NCBI RefSeq assembly: GCF_902635505.1
Contig: NC_045431.1
Coordinates: 16,337,001-16,401,000 of the forward strand
DNA length: 64,000 bases
Direction: 5' to 3'
DNA from: Sarcophilus harrisii
Taxonomy: Eukaryota > Chordata > Mammalia > Dasyuromorphia > Dasyuridae
Each line of letters starts with the position of its first letter. The first letter of the stretch is position 1. Made by a program: the position numbers and the translations under genes. The notes under the pieces are model-generated. The model was not told where the DNA came from. It saw only the letters and a program-made list of their open reading frames with translations, and ran no database searches. Shown piece by piece: positions 43,897 through 54,909 of the stretch.

Positions 43897-44964
43897 CCAA
43901 TGATTTCAGTCAGATATATTTTCATTTGAGTATTCCAAAAGTCTAAAAGAAAAACCTTCTGTTTTTTTTTTTTTTGGGGGGGGGGGGGAATCAGACTTTG
44001 AGATTCATAAAGTTCATGAACATAAAATAGGTTAGCTTTGCTCCTTCTGACTGGTATACCTTCTCTCCCACCCCACTCTAGCCCTTCTCTTCCCATTCAA
44101 TATTATCTTTTTTTTCCCCTGGAATCTTCCATATCAGAAATTTCTATCCCTTTGTTGAACTCAGCCGGGCCTCTTTGGTCAGCCTGTGGTAGCTCCCTTC
44201 CAGTGATGTTTGTCTGAGCAGAACCTGCCCCTCCCTAGAAAACCTCCATCTCCCTGATTCACCTAGCTCCCTTGGTCCCTGAATGAACCCTTGAAAAACC
44301 AGGTGCTCCGCTCAAGGAATCAAAGGGAGTGAAGAGAACTTGTTGAAATGTGGATTGCCAAGCCTAGGGGACCATTATGGGACCTTATGGGACCATTGCT
44401 GATCCCTCACTCTATATCCCGAAGATCATTATATTAAAGCTGCTGAGATCCAGACTGTTGCCTTATTTGAGCATCCTTCTCTCAGAGATTCTTTCTTCTC
44501 AGCCTTCCAGTCCTCCTCCTATTCTTTACTTCATTTATTCTTGATTGAAGCTCCCTACTCTAGGATTTCTTATTAAGCCTGATGCCTTCCCTTTTGTGAG
44601 TTAAGTGAACTAGTGAGAAAGACCCCAAAGCAAAGATAGCAGACGAGGGCAGATAACCGTGATGAAGTCAGCTGTTTTGGGACATTTAAAAGTAGATTGC
44701 CCTGCCCAGGATATCAAAAGTGAGCTCCACCTTGCAAATGACTCCTTAAAAAAAATCCTTTCAGTTAGCACCAGAGCTTAGATTTCTAATATTCAGCAAC
44801 TTCTTTTTAATTAAAGTTTGTAAATTAGAAAAGGTAGAGAATTTCGATTTTTACCACTGACTTTTCAAAGAAAAGAAATACCCTGGAGAGAGACCTCCAA
44901 CCATTCTTATGAAGGATTACAATAAAATCACATGCTGGGAGACTCTAATAGTCATTGATGATCC
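43891..44964. other. Unassigned sequence downstream of CCKAR
   Basis: Adjacent T and G homopolymers at 43962-43988. A small tandem 'atgggacc' triplet near 44377-44395. No gene. Confidence 0.4.
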
Positions 44965-46357
44965 TTTATTTAACCACAACGAAGAACAAAGGACATAGTG
45001 TGTTACTTTGGTAAATTCTGTTTATCCATACACAGAGAATTAACAAGTACACAAAATACACATTAACAGCACAGATACACAAAGTAGTTTCCATGGGCTC
45101 TAATATGCTTGGAGCCACCTTGGGTTTTTTAGTGTACTTTGGACCCCCTTTTGTCATGGAATTTCTTTAGGAAACAATAGGAGGTCGCTATGATAGCAAG
45201 AAGCTAAAAGAAAGCAAAGGAACAAGTGCATCGCCCACCATCAAGGACAGGGCATGACTGGACCAAGGATTAGCAGGGTAGCCTATGACACAGAAGTATT
45301 CTAAACTAATGATTTCAGCATATATAGGCCCTGCAACTTGGGGCATCCCACAATTCCATTATTGTGATAATAAGGGGATGCATTAAAACACACACACACT
45401 CTTTCTTTCCCTTCTTTCCTTCCTTCCTTCCCTCCTTCCTTCCTTCCTTCTCTCCCTCTTTCCCTCCTTCCCTCTTTCCTTCCTTCCTTCCTTTCTTCCT
45501 TCCCTCCTTCCTTCCTTCCTTCCCTCCTTCTTTCCCTTCTTCCCTCTTTCCCTCTTTCCCTCCTTTCCTTCCCTTCCCTCCTTCTCTCTCTCCCTCCCTT
45601 CTTTTCTCTTTCCTTCCCTCCCTCCTTCTTTCCTTCCCACCTTACTTCCCTCCCTTCTTACTTCCCTCCTTCCTTCCTTTCCCCCCTTTCTTTCTCCCCA
45701 TTCCTTTCTCCCCTTGCTTCCCCCTTGCTTTTTTCCCCTCCTTCCTTCCCTCTCTCTCTCTTCTTCTCCCCTTTTCTTGCATCCCTTCTCTCATCTTTGA
45801 CAAGTTATAGAATTGTTTCATAGACAATGTTCCTTAGACCTTCAAAATGCCACAAAATAGGAAAGGACCCAAAGAACTTCCTCTTTGAACCCTTGCAGTG
45901 TTATCAATACTGGTTCGTAATAAGCTGGGGGCAAGGGAGTCTGGCATATAAATGACTTTAATATATATTTCCAGGGACTCTGTAACTTTACATCAGAAAA
46001 AGGAGATAAAACACAGGTACTGAGACAGGACACACTACGTGGAGATTTTGACACATAGAGAGTCCACTAAGGGACATGCATGTTGCACGTTTCCTTTCTC
46101 TATTTGGACTTGACAGCCGCAAACATGGCAGCCAAATTCAAGTCTGATTTCTTGTCCATCCATGTTCTTCCTTTTTCGTGGGTAGTTTTAGTTAGAGGGA
46201 TCCTTTGCCTTCAAACTGTCTTCCGAAGCGACGAGCACAGCAAACCTGATGGTACTCCCTGTCTGGATCCTCCATGAGATGAGCTGCCCAATGTTTCCCT
46301 AGCAAACACAACCCTCTCTCTCTTCCTCCTCTTCCTTTGGTGGGAACGTGGGACAGC
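44965..46357 (-). other. Candidate CCKAR 3' untranslated region
   Basis: On the minus strand the first polyadenylation-like hexamer after the CCKAR stop is ATTAAA at 45962-45957, about 400 bases downstream; a canonical AATAAA lies at 44970-44965, about 1.4 kb downstream. The longer form would include the CCTT/AAGG microsatellite at 45385-45790. I cannot tell which site is used without transcript data. Confidence 0.35.
45385..45790. repeat. (CCTT)n polypyrimidine tract
   Basis: About 400 bases of CCTT, CCCTT and CCCTTT variants, starting after an (AC)n run. It lies within the longer of the two candidate CCKAR 3' UTRs, where it would read as AAGG repeats in the transcript. Confidence 0.95.
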
Positions 46358-46890
46358 TCACGTGGGAGGGGCAGAGACGCTCATGTGGCTGTAGGAATAC
46401 CTGGTCAGAGATGCTCCCATGGTTCTCCCATCTTCCTCTTCACCTCCTTCTCCTCTCATTCCCGGAGGGTTGGGGTGAGGGCAACAGGTGAAGGTGGACA
46501 GGAAGCCTAGCCGGAAGCGCTTGTTCATGAAGCAGTAGATGATGGGATTCACGCAAGCGGAGGTGTAGGAAAGCAGGAGGATGAAGGAGATGGGAGCTCC
46601 GGAGAGGAGCAGCTCGGCCGAGGTGGGGTCGTAGGCCCTCCAGGCGTTGACACTATAGATGGGCATCCAGCAGAGGAAGAACAAGATCACGATAACGATG
46701 AGCATCCGGATCACCCGCTTCTTGGCCATCAGGTTGGCGGCAGAGTTACTGCTGCGGGCTCGGTCCACCTTGATGCTGCTGCTGTTGGACAGCCGCTGGA
46801 GCTCCAGCTTCTTCCTCCTCTTGGACTTCTGCAGGTAGCAGCCATCTCCATCTTCATATCTGCCGCTGCTCCCTGTGCTGGCCTTCCTTT
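46358..46890 (-). CDS. CCKAR: CCKAR coding exon 5 (loop 3, TM6, TM7, C-tail)
   Basis: Encodes residues 252-428. It contains the long third intracellular loop with a basic cluster (KSKRRKK, 273-279), AANLMAKKRVIRM leading into TM6, CWMP, the N333/R336 ligand-binding pair, TM7 with NPIIY, and a tail with C387-C388, an acidic run (GGEEEDG) and SYSHMSVSAPPT at the end, matching human SYSHMSASVPPQ. The acceptor is ATCCAG|AA. The stop codon lies at 46358-46360. Confidence 0.97.
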
Positions 46891-49800
46891 CTGGATACAT
46901 AAAGAGACACATGTGATTTTCAGGTTTAAACATGCCGTAGCTAAGAGAAAGCTTGGCAGAGGCCAAATTTACACCAAAAGTCTGGACCTGAAGCTTTGGG
47001 TACGTACATATGTGAGTAAAGATGTATCACTCTGAAGCCTTCACCTTTAAAGCTGAATTTGAGCTAGGATTTTGATATCTAAAATTCATATAGCCCTTTG
47101 CCTTTCCCCAAGTATTTTCAAATGCTTTTCATTTGATCGTCACAATCCCCTGGGTTTTGTCCTGTCCAAAACCCTCCTAAATAAATACTTTGAAAACCTG
47201 TAATGTATTGTATACAAAACATATCGTGTTTATTCCACCCTCCCTTATTTCTGTTGATAGTATCACCTTCCTTCTGTCCCCCAGATTTGCCAACTGTAAC
47301 TCTCTCTTTTCACCTCAATCTTCTTATCAACTCATGTCAATCAACAAAAAGTCTCATCTTTCTCATCTTTACAGCATTTTTTTTCATCTGTTCCTTTCTC
47401 TGAACTCATAGAGCTTCTTCCCGGGTTCAGAATCTCATCACTTCTTTCTTGAATTATTGGAAAGGCTGAGACCCTGCACCCCTTCCAATCTATCCTCTGC
47501 CCAGCTACTCACTTGGTATTTCTGAATTACAAATCAAACTGTGTTATCTCTGTACCAAAAATCTTCACTAGTTGTTTTTTTTTTTTTTTTATTGCCTCTG
47601 TTATAAAATTCAAAGTCTTCAGTGTAGCATTTAAAGATCTTCCTAGTCTAGTTCCTATCCACGATTTAATTCTTATTTAATATTTTTGCCCCATATTCTA
47701 TGTAAAATTATAAAATTACTTAATGTTCTGGTAAAATTGATCCACCAGGTGTTTCCTGCTTATGGCATTTTATCTACTGCCCCCATGACTTTGGACAAAC
47801 AGCATCCAGAATGCACCTTTTCCTTATTCTGCCATATAGATACACTTGAGGTGCTACCTTCCACATCGGGCTTTTCTTGATCCCTTGTTCTTAATATCTT
47901 CTCTCTTGAAATTATTTCATATGACTTTCTCTTTAATTGAAGGATCCTTCAAAAGAATATGAATTCTTTGAGGGGAAAAACTATTTCCTGTTGGTCTTTG
48001 TTTCTCTGTTTTGCATAGTGCTTTGCACATAGCAAATTCTTAAATAATATTTAGTAAATTGAACCAAATCGGTGGATTAAAATTCAATTCAACAAACAAA
48101 GCCCCTCTCTCTGCACAAAACACCAGGTTAAGTGCTCTGGACTCAACAGATAAATAAGACCCAGTCCCTAAATCTGTATAATCTAGAAGGAAAAAAATAC
48201 CCATGATGCTTATCAAAGTATGGCAAGTGCATAGAAGAGGTTTAAGTATGCCCTCAGGAGGATAGTAGGGAGGGAGCTTAAGTATGGCCCTTGACTTAAT
48301 GCTTAAAGTCCTTCAGGCCTCCTCAAACTTTGAAATAGATGAAGCCTTGTCTTGAAAGATCTCACCTCCTCTCCTTCAGTCTCCCCTCTTATTTGTACAC
48401 TGAGATCTCTTTAAATTCTGGTAGCCTAACTTCACGTTCCCTATGTAATTCCTCATCCACTTCCTCCCATCCTTTTAGCACCATCAATCTAACAGACCCT
48501 TCAGCTTTCTTTTCCAATCTAATCATTCTAGATAATGAGTTTTGGACTATTCTGGTTATCAGCCTGGAGATCAGCCTACTGATTAAATCTAAGTTATAGG
48601 GGGGCTTCCTGGAAGAAATGTCACTAGACCTAATCTTGGAAGGATGAAGATGATGTCAGCAGGTGGACATGCTGGGGGTGAGGGAGAAGACAGAGTGTAG
48701 TCATTTGCAGGGAAAGGCTTAAAGGTAGGAAAAGGTGATACAAAGGATAGGAATCAAGGAGTTAGTGTGTACATGTATCTGTTTGAGGCAGAGAAAAGTC
48801 CCCGAGTTTTTGTCATTTTTCAAAGCACCCATATGATTAATCGTTACCTCTGGCAGATTTCCTCTGGCTGGCATCAAACTTGATTCCTCGGTAGAGTTCC
48901 AAAGAGATTAATCCATATGCTACCATCATCACAATTCCAGGAATGAGAAAGAGGATGAGTAACAGGAATGTGTGCCTGGGGAAGGCATAAAGAAATTCAC
49001 GTGACAAATGGCAACTGCATCGCTATATTTTCTCCACAGTGACTCAGATCAACATTAATGGGGCAGCTGGTGGTGAATCGGGGAGAACGCTGGAGTCGAG
49101 ATCAAATCAGATTTGACCTCAGACGCTTACTAGTTGTACGACCCTAAGCAAGTCACTTAGATTTTTCTTCTGTAAAATAGAGAGGCCCATAGCACTCTAC
49201 CTCTCCAGGTCATTGTGAAGATAAAATGAGTTAAAATTTACAAAGCACTCGACTTGGTACCTGACACATAGTAAGGGCTTAATAACTGTTACTTTTTTAA
49301 TTTTTAAAATTAATTTAAAATTTTTAAAATATATTTTTAATTTAAAATGTTTTTTTTTTTTTTTAATTAAACACATTTTGTTTTCTCTATTAGAAATGGG
49401 GCCTTCCTAATGTTACTTGCTGTACTCTATTGCCCGGTGATGTCTTGATGGACCAATGGGCTCTGAATGGGGCGTTTTATTTCATAGAACTTTTAGGTTA
49501 ATGGAAGCTTAAACAAAACTTGCCTCCATCTTTTTTCAGTTAGAGTTTTCATTTTCGCATATGTCTCTACAATATTTGAATACAATTTCTTGCCTCAGTA
49601 AATGCAGACTTATTGATATAAATGAGCCTCTCCTTGATAGTTAAGGCTCTTTTGGGATATTAAGACTATCATTCTGAACACTAGTGCTCAATGGTCAGGA
49701 TTGTAAACGTTGGCAAAGAAGATGGATGTATTAGGGATGAAGCGATCCTGTTGCGTTCTTTTAAAAACGATCCTTACATCTTGTTTCTTTTTGTGTCTCT

Positions 49801-52800
49801 TTCTCTTAAAAATCGAGGACCTTCAACCTTCCCCTTCCACCTTCATCTCCCCAACACTCCTATTCTAGTTAATTGAGTGCTTTGCTTAGCTACATTGCGG
49901 TTAATTGAGTTTGATTCTACTCGATTTAAGTATTATAGCTTAAGCAGTGCAGCCGATGGCATGTGTTCTGTGTCTTTATGAACCCAAGAGCCTGTTTGAG
50001 AATGGGAGAGAAATAAACACGGAGGAGTCTGACCAGGGCCGAATGGAATGGAAGTTATCTCGAATTCTGTAAGAACAAAGGAGCCTTGCCATTTCTGTAC
50101 TTTGAAATCTTTGTTTATAGAAATGGAAAATGTTTATGTATGCTTATGGAAATATCAAATGTTTACTTGAAGAAAGAATGGAACAGTTCAATCAACAGTT
50201 AACATCAGATCTCAGAGCAGCCAGTATTAATTATAGTAATATGAAAAAATGAACAGGAACATCTCTTGCTTTAATGATCCTGAAGGAATAAACACATCTC
50301 ATTACTGGCTCAGAATGTTTTTGTTAATTCTTGTCCAGGAGACCAGGAGTGGGTTTCTTCTCCAGATAGAGTCTTTCAAAGAGCCTTCCCCAAGGACTCT
50401 CTGCTTTTTGCTTGAAATAGTTTTGTGGCTGTAACATTACACCCCCAATTTCTCTAATTGCAATGGCAGTGGTCATTTGTCTGTCCCAAATAAGGAAGAG
50501 AAATCAAATGCCTCGTTAGGGAAGTCGGAGTGTCTCGCCCGCCACGTGATGGTGACATCGGCTATAAATTTCAGCCGAGGGATTTGACATAGCTATCTTG
50601 CCACAAACCACACACGTGCTTGTCAAAGTGATCCTGCCTGAACGGAGAGAGCTATGTATTCTCCAAACAAATGGGAAACTGTGCAGAAGGGCAAACCTTT
50701 TTGAGTTGGGTCTTTAAATCATTTGCTCTCTGGTATGAGTAAGGGTGAGAGATTAGGACATAAAATTGTCAAGAGCACAAGGTGGCTTAACCATCTCTCT
50801 TCAATTGGACAAATCACATCTTAGTAAGATTCCCCATCATGCCTTGGGAACATCTCTCATGTTTGTAATATAGTTCCTCCTTGCCTCCGTCCCTCAGGAT
50901 GTTCGTTTAAGAGGACAGAGTTGTGGAGCAGTAGGGGTAAGGAAAGAGGAAGAGGACAAACTAAACTTAGGTTTTCAGGGACATTTGAATCTCTAGTGTC
51001 CTAATATAAAAAAGTCCCTGCTTGATATTTTCCCCTTTGGTTAATGAATCTTGGGGACCTTAAAAAGCCATTTATTTCATCTGCCCATCCCTCAGAAGAA
51101 CCACAAAGAAATGTGTCTGCCATCGTCAAAGAGCAACAGCACACTTCAGAAAGGCGGGTACCCCAGACTCGATTGGTTTTATCCTCCCTCCAGTGTTCCC
51201 CAAGTCCATGCTTTCACCAGTGTGAGAGGATATGATATCAAACTGTAAAACAACTCACCAGGACTGTTGCATGACATCACTCGGTAACAGGAAGCGACAC
51301 ATATTGGCCGTCTGATTGTTATAGTTGGTAAAGGGAATCAAGTTGCTGTAAATGGGGTACGGTGACATGATCATAAAGGAGAGACACCAAGTGGCAGTGA
51401 TCACCTTCAAGGCGTGGGACTTGGTCTGCCAGACCCTGGACTGTAGGGGCTTGCAGATTGCGCTGTATCTCTCTAGAGAGATGGCAACCAGATTGAAAGT
51501 AGATACGCTGACTGAGATACCTAGGAGGGAAACAAAGAAGTAGGTTAACTTGATCTTGAACCTGGGCAGCCCAGATGTGCTTGGGTAAAGAATCTAGAGG
51601 TCGCAGCCCAGAAAGGAAAGGGATTTACCTGCCAACACCGAGCACCATAGGATCATATTTAAAATCATTTTATAGCTGTCAAAACTGGTGAGTCGAGAGG
51701 TTAAATGACACATATTCAGAGTCCTACAAGGTAAATACCAGGCAAAGTTTCAAACCCAGGTCCTCTGGCAGCTTTGAACTGCACCATGAGGCTTTGGGAT
51801 ATCTCTTCTAGAAGGAAAACTGCCTCCTGAACATTTATCATTCTTTATTCAACTTAGTCTAACTTCCAGTGAGCATGAAGATAGCCATTAGTTAACTACG
51901 AAGGAGAAGATATAGAAACCTGCAAAGTAAAAATGGGTTTTGAGTAACAGGAGGCCAAGTTTGTTGCTTATTCACCTGGAGATTCTAGGTAGATCAAATT
52001 TCAAATGATTCTTCCTTTAATTTTAAGTATTATTATTGAATTCATAATGGGTTATTAAAGCAAAATTATGTAAAGAGTCTAAAATGCTGGCTTCATTCTG
52101 TGGTTTGAGTTCTACTTGCTTAAAGGCTTGTACGTAACTGTCTTCCAGTGAACTATTTCAAAGTATTGAATATGATTCTATATGGTTTTTAAAATGTAGT
52201 TGGGCATAATAAAAAGCAAACCTCAAAGTTTATGGTTTTACGTGATTCAGCTTTTACTTGAACTCACTTTTTTCTCCCAAAAAGCTGTCAATAATTTGAA
52301 TTGACTACTTTTTAAAAATTTAGCCTAGGGCAATGGGTCCTAAAGGGACCCAGCATCTTAAACTGGGGTTGGTGACCCCATATGGGGTCTTGCCACTGAA
52401 TGTGGGGGGTGTGAAATTGTGATTTATTATCACAAAGCTGTTTAGTTAGTATATGTATTTTAAATATATATATTTATATTATATATTAATTAATTAAATA
52501 ATTAATAAATTAAATATTATATATATACATATATATATATATATCTTCCTGGGGTAAAAAGGGGTTTAGAGTAAAAAAAATTTAAGAAGCTCTGCTTTAG
52601 GATGCTTGTTTTGGGGAAGGGAGCTCATACTCACCTTATGAGACCCACTGTGGGATAACAGGATCCTATTTTAGAAAGGTGAGACAATCGAGGGAATGTG
52701 GTCCGGTCTACAATATAGTCACATCATTGTTTCCCCGGGATCTACCATCACTGTGGGGACCGCCCCTGAATATGGGCCTCATTGAAATCGCTTTTTGTTT

Positions 52801-54909
52801 GCTATACTTGGGTTCACTTAAGCAGAGTTACTGCAATCACACTGCTTTATCTTAACCACACTTTGAAAATATCTATGATTTAATTGCATTTGGTTTTTTC
52901 CTGGCTTACAGTCATTTGTTATCATTTGGGAAGTGCAGACTCCAGTTCTGTTGATTAGGGCAGAATTAAGACCGTTAATATTGCTGGTGTCCCCAAATCC
53001 TTTTGGCCCGATACATCACACAGTCTACAGATTTGAAGGCACGGTCCCTGCCTTTTTAATGGAAGAGGCTGGTTGAGGGAGAGGTGGATTGAGAAGTGAT
53101 TATGAAGCTGAGTCTCTTAAATGTGTTTATTCCCACTTTGACATAATCCTAGCACTAGGCCAAATCAGGGCTGGTTATTGGAACCTCTCAGGGGCTCTTG
53201 TGTTAACTCTTTTTTGATGGACATGGGCAGGCTCAGATAACCCATCTGGTGGGCATCTTGGTGAACTCCCTACACTCAGAAGTATATATTTGGCTTTCCA
53301 ACTAAGCTTGGACAGCTTCCCTTCTCACTTCTTTCTTGGAATGGTCCCAGAGGACCAGAAGAATCTGGAAAATGGACTCTGAGAAAGGAACCTGTAAATA
53401 TACATACACACACACACATCAAATGTTTTATATTGATCCCCCCAAGTGCCCTAAACAAACCTGTTCTTTAAGTCACAAATAGATGTACAGTAAAAAAAAG
53501 CACTTCCCTTGAAAGGAATGGAGCAACAAGAAGAGTCTTTTTGTGCTGTTATTGTTTTTGAAGAAAATGGAAAGAAGAGTAAAATGAATGTTTTCCACTT
53601 ATGTTTGGGTGGTTATTTCTGTTTTCAGTGAAGAGGCTGGACATGCTGCAAGATCTTAGAAGCCCTCCCTTCTTTTCCCTGTGCTCACATATTCAAGCCT
53701 TTCAATAGCTGTCCAGTGATTTCCTTTTTTTCTGAATCTTTTTTCCCCCTTGGGCAAGCAGCTTTTCTCTAGAACTGGCTAAATGCAACGTGATAGTGTT
53801 TAGGGTGAGTTAATGAAATGCTGACAGAAAGCCACTTACCCATGAAATAAGAGGTGGTCTTGCAGACAGCACTCCCAAAAATAAAATCCTTGAGCAGGTT
53901 GGGAATGAGATTGAAGGGCATACAGAAGAGACAGAGCATGAGGTCGCTGACAGCCAGGGAGAGCAAAAATATGTTAGTGACCGTCCTCATCCTCTTGTTC
54001 CGGATCAACACGGTGATCACCAGGGTGTTCCCCAAGATACTGAGCAGGAATATCACGGAATATAAGAGAATCTGCACCGCTGGCTGCCAAACTACTGTGT
54101 CACAATAGAGAACAGAGCCATCAGAGACCAGAACAGCACATGAAAAGCTTTGCACCCCAAGTCAGCTCAGATTTTCTCTTTCCTCCTTGGTGTTTTTGGT
54201 TTGTTTTGATTTTTGGTATGGGGGGGATTGATTTAGGAAACACCAAAGCAAAGCATTCATTTATTCTTGTACTTGTTAAGACTTTTTTGAAAACCAAATG
54301 AAGAAATCTCAGGGATGAGCTTGGATCCCAAAGGTTCTTTTGGGAAAGAAGCCTTTTGGGAAGCACTTTTCAGGAATGAGCTGTGCTGGCATTTGTTTCC
54401 AGTTTCCCGAGTGTTATTTGCAATGAATCATTTCTTCACATTATGTTTAGGTAAAGAAAATCAGACTGCTAATATGGAACAGAATCATTTCTTTACGCCT
54501 GTAACTTTAAACGTTTACATATCCCCAATCTTGTCAGTTTTTTACACTCCTTCCCCTCACCCCATTTATTCTCCCTGAAATCATGGATATTAATCTGTCA
54601 CTCTTTAATCAAGAAAAGCAAGAAAATATGGACATTTGAATGATCTATTTCTCTTCTCAACTTTTTTTTTTTAAATAACAATTAAAAAAGACTTTACCTA
54701 GCCTAGTCTTAAGGAATCCTTATTATCCTTTGATTCCTTGGCTGATAATTTCTCTCTTCAAATGAACATGCCTGAAAAACAAATCTTTGGTACTTACCTT
54801 TGGGAGGACGAGGTAGGTCCAAGCAGAAAAAGGTCTCATTTTCAATTCCAAGTTCACAGGGAGGAGTAATATTACTCCCATTCAAAAATAGACTATCAAC
54901 TATATCCAT
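46358..54909 (-). CDS. CCKAR: Cholecystokinin A (type 1) receptor, five coding exons
   Basis: Class A G-protein-coupled receptor for sulphated cholecystokinin. In mammals it acts at the plasma membrane, mainly through Gq, in gallbladder, pancreas and vagal neurons. Joining 54909-54798, 54091-53840, 51520-51259, 48975-48848 and 46890-46358 gives 1287 nt, or 428 residues plus stop, equal to the human length and co-linear with it as I remember the human sequence. Visible landmarks: glycosylation sites at N10, N13, N24 and N190; W39-Q40 before TM1; C114 and C196 for the extracellular disulphide; E138-R139-Y140 ending TM3; M195 and R197 in loop 2; CWMP (325-328), N333 and R336 in TM6; NPIIY (366-370) in TM7; C387-C388 in the tail. 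Introns are 706, 2319, 2283 and 1957 bp. Differences from human include E38V, F330Y, A332V and R345L/R346L. CCKBR is excluded by the N-terminus and the third loop. No frameshift or stop is seen. Confidence 0.97.
47220..48065 (+). mobile_element. L2 LINE 3' part, antisense in CCKAR intron 4
   Basis: Follows the L2 order: 'cttgaattattggaaaggct', 'ctgcaccccttccaatctat', 'ataaaattcaaagtcttcag', 'ctttgaggggaaaaac'-type and 'agtgctttgcacatagcaaa'. A T run (47575-47590) interrupts it. Confidence 0.75.
48075..48195 (-). mobile_element. MIR-like 3' piece
   Basis: 'ttcaattcaacaaacaaagc', 'caccaggttaagtgctctgg' and 'gacccagtccctaaatctgt' match the antisense end of core-SINEs. Confidence 0.5.
48848..48975 (-). 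CDS. CCKAR: CCKAR coding exon 4 (TM5)
   Basis: Encodes residues 209-252, HTFLLLILFLIPGIVMMVAY and the start of intracellular loop 3 (GIKFDASQRKSAR). The acceptor is CCCCAG|G. The donor is AGAG|GTAACG, weaker than the other three because of the C at intron position +5 in place of the usual G, but the reading frame and human exon structure demand it. Confidence 0.95.
48976..51258 (-). other. CCKAR intron 3
   Basis: 2283-bp intron containing a marsupial SINE (49052-49297) and an A/T-rich low-complexity stretch (49290-49375). The 49900-50700 part has no visible repeat and could hold conserved regulatory DNA. Confidence 0.85.
49052..49297 (+). mobile_element. MAR1-type SINE in CCKAR intron 3
   Basis: 'ggggcagctggtggtgaatc', 'cctaagcaagtcacttagat', 'tctgtaaaatagagaggccc' and 'gtaagggcttaataactg'. 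Antisense to the gene. Confidence 0.8.
51259..51520 (-). CDS. CCKAR: CCKAR coding exon 3 (TM3 to extracellular loop 2)
   Basis: Encodes residues 122-209: ISVSVSTFNLVAISLERY, the second intracellular loop, TM4 (ALKVITATWCLSFMIM), and extracellular loop 2 with NNQT glycosylation site N190 and the ligand-contact residues M195 and R197 around C196. The acceptor is CCTAG|GT and the donor is TCCTG|GTGAGT. Human T123 is isoleucine here, created by the first codon after the acceptor. Confidence 0.97.
51645..51775 (-). mobile_element. MIR-like fragment in CCKAR intron 2
   Basis: 'gagaggttaaatgacacata' and 'tttcaaacccaggtcctctg'. Confidence 0.5.
52330..52608. mobile_element. hAT-like DNA transposon with AT microsatellite
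   Basis: Ends are inverted: 'agcatcttaaact' near 52350 and 'tttaagaagctct' near 52580. Inside are 'gaccccatatggggtcttgc', 'tgtgatttattatcacaaag' and a TA-rich expansion (52450-52543). Confidence 0.65.
53840..54091 (-). CDS. CCKAR: CCKAR coding exon 2 (TM1, TM2, start of TM3)
   Basis: Encodes residues 38-122: WQPAVQILL before TM1, the GNTLVITVL helix, the first intracellular loop with RNKRMRTVTN, the LAVSDLML helix, and C114. The acceptor region reads ACAG-TAG-TTTGG on the minus strand, a tandem NAGNAG site. Using TAG (exon start 54091) keeps the human residue count with V38; using CAG (54094) would add one valine. The donor is ATGG|GTAAGT at 53839. The exon is phase-1 at both ends. Confidence 0.96.
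54092..54797 (-). other. CCKAR intron 1
   Basis: 706-bp intron with a GTAAGT donor and a tandem CAGTAG acceptor preceded by a broken pyrimidine tract. No repeat family or other gene recognised inside. Confidence 0.85.
54798..54909 (-). CDS. CCKAR: CCKAR coding exon 1
   Basis: Encodes residues 1-37 plus the first base of codon 38, from MDIVDSLFLNGSNITPPCEL onward. This is the extracellular N-terminus with three N-glycosylation sequons and the C18/C29 pair. The start codon is chosen because it aligns with the human N-terminus (MDVVDSLLVNGSNITPPCEL). The donor on the minus strand reads AAAG|GTAAGT, a strong consensus, at 54797. Reading on past it gives only intron sequence (GKYQRFV...). Confidence 0.96.

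Larger units (their letters stand above)
46891..48847 (-). other. CCKAR intron 4
   Basis: 1957-bp intron, nearly half of it an antisense L2 fragment (47220-48065), followed by a MIR-like 3' piece near 48075-48195. Confidence 0.85.
51521..53839 (-). other. CCKAR intron 2
   Basis: 2319-bp intron. It holds a MIR-like SINE piece (51645-51775), a hAT-like DNA transposon with an AT microsatellite (52330-52608) and a short CA run near 53405. The rest is unique sequence. Confidence 0.85.

Noticed and set aside
45364-45810. 148-codon Phe/Pro/Ser frame
   Set aside because: Translation of the CCTT microsatellite.
46358-54909. Assignment to CCKBR (gastrin receptor)
   Set aside because: The N-terminus (NGSNITPPCEL...FFCLD), loop 2 and C-tail match CCKAR specifically.
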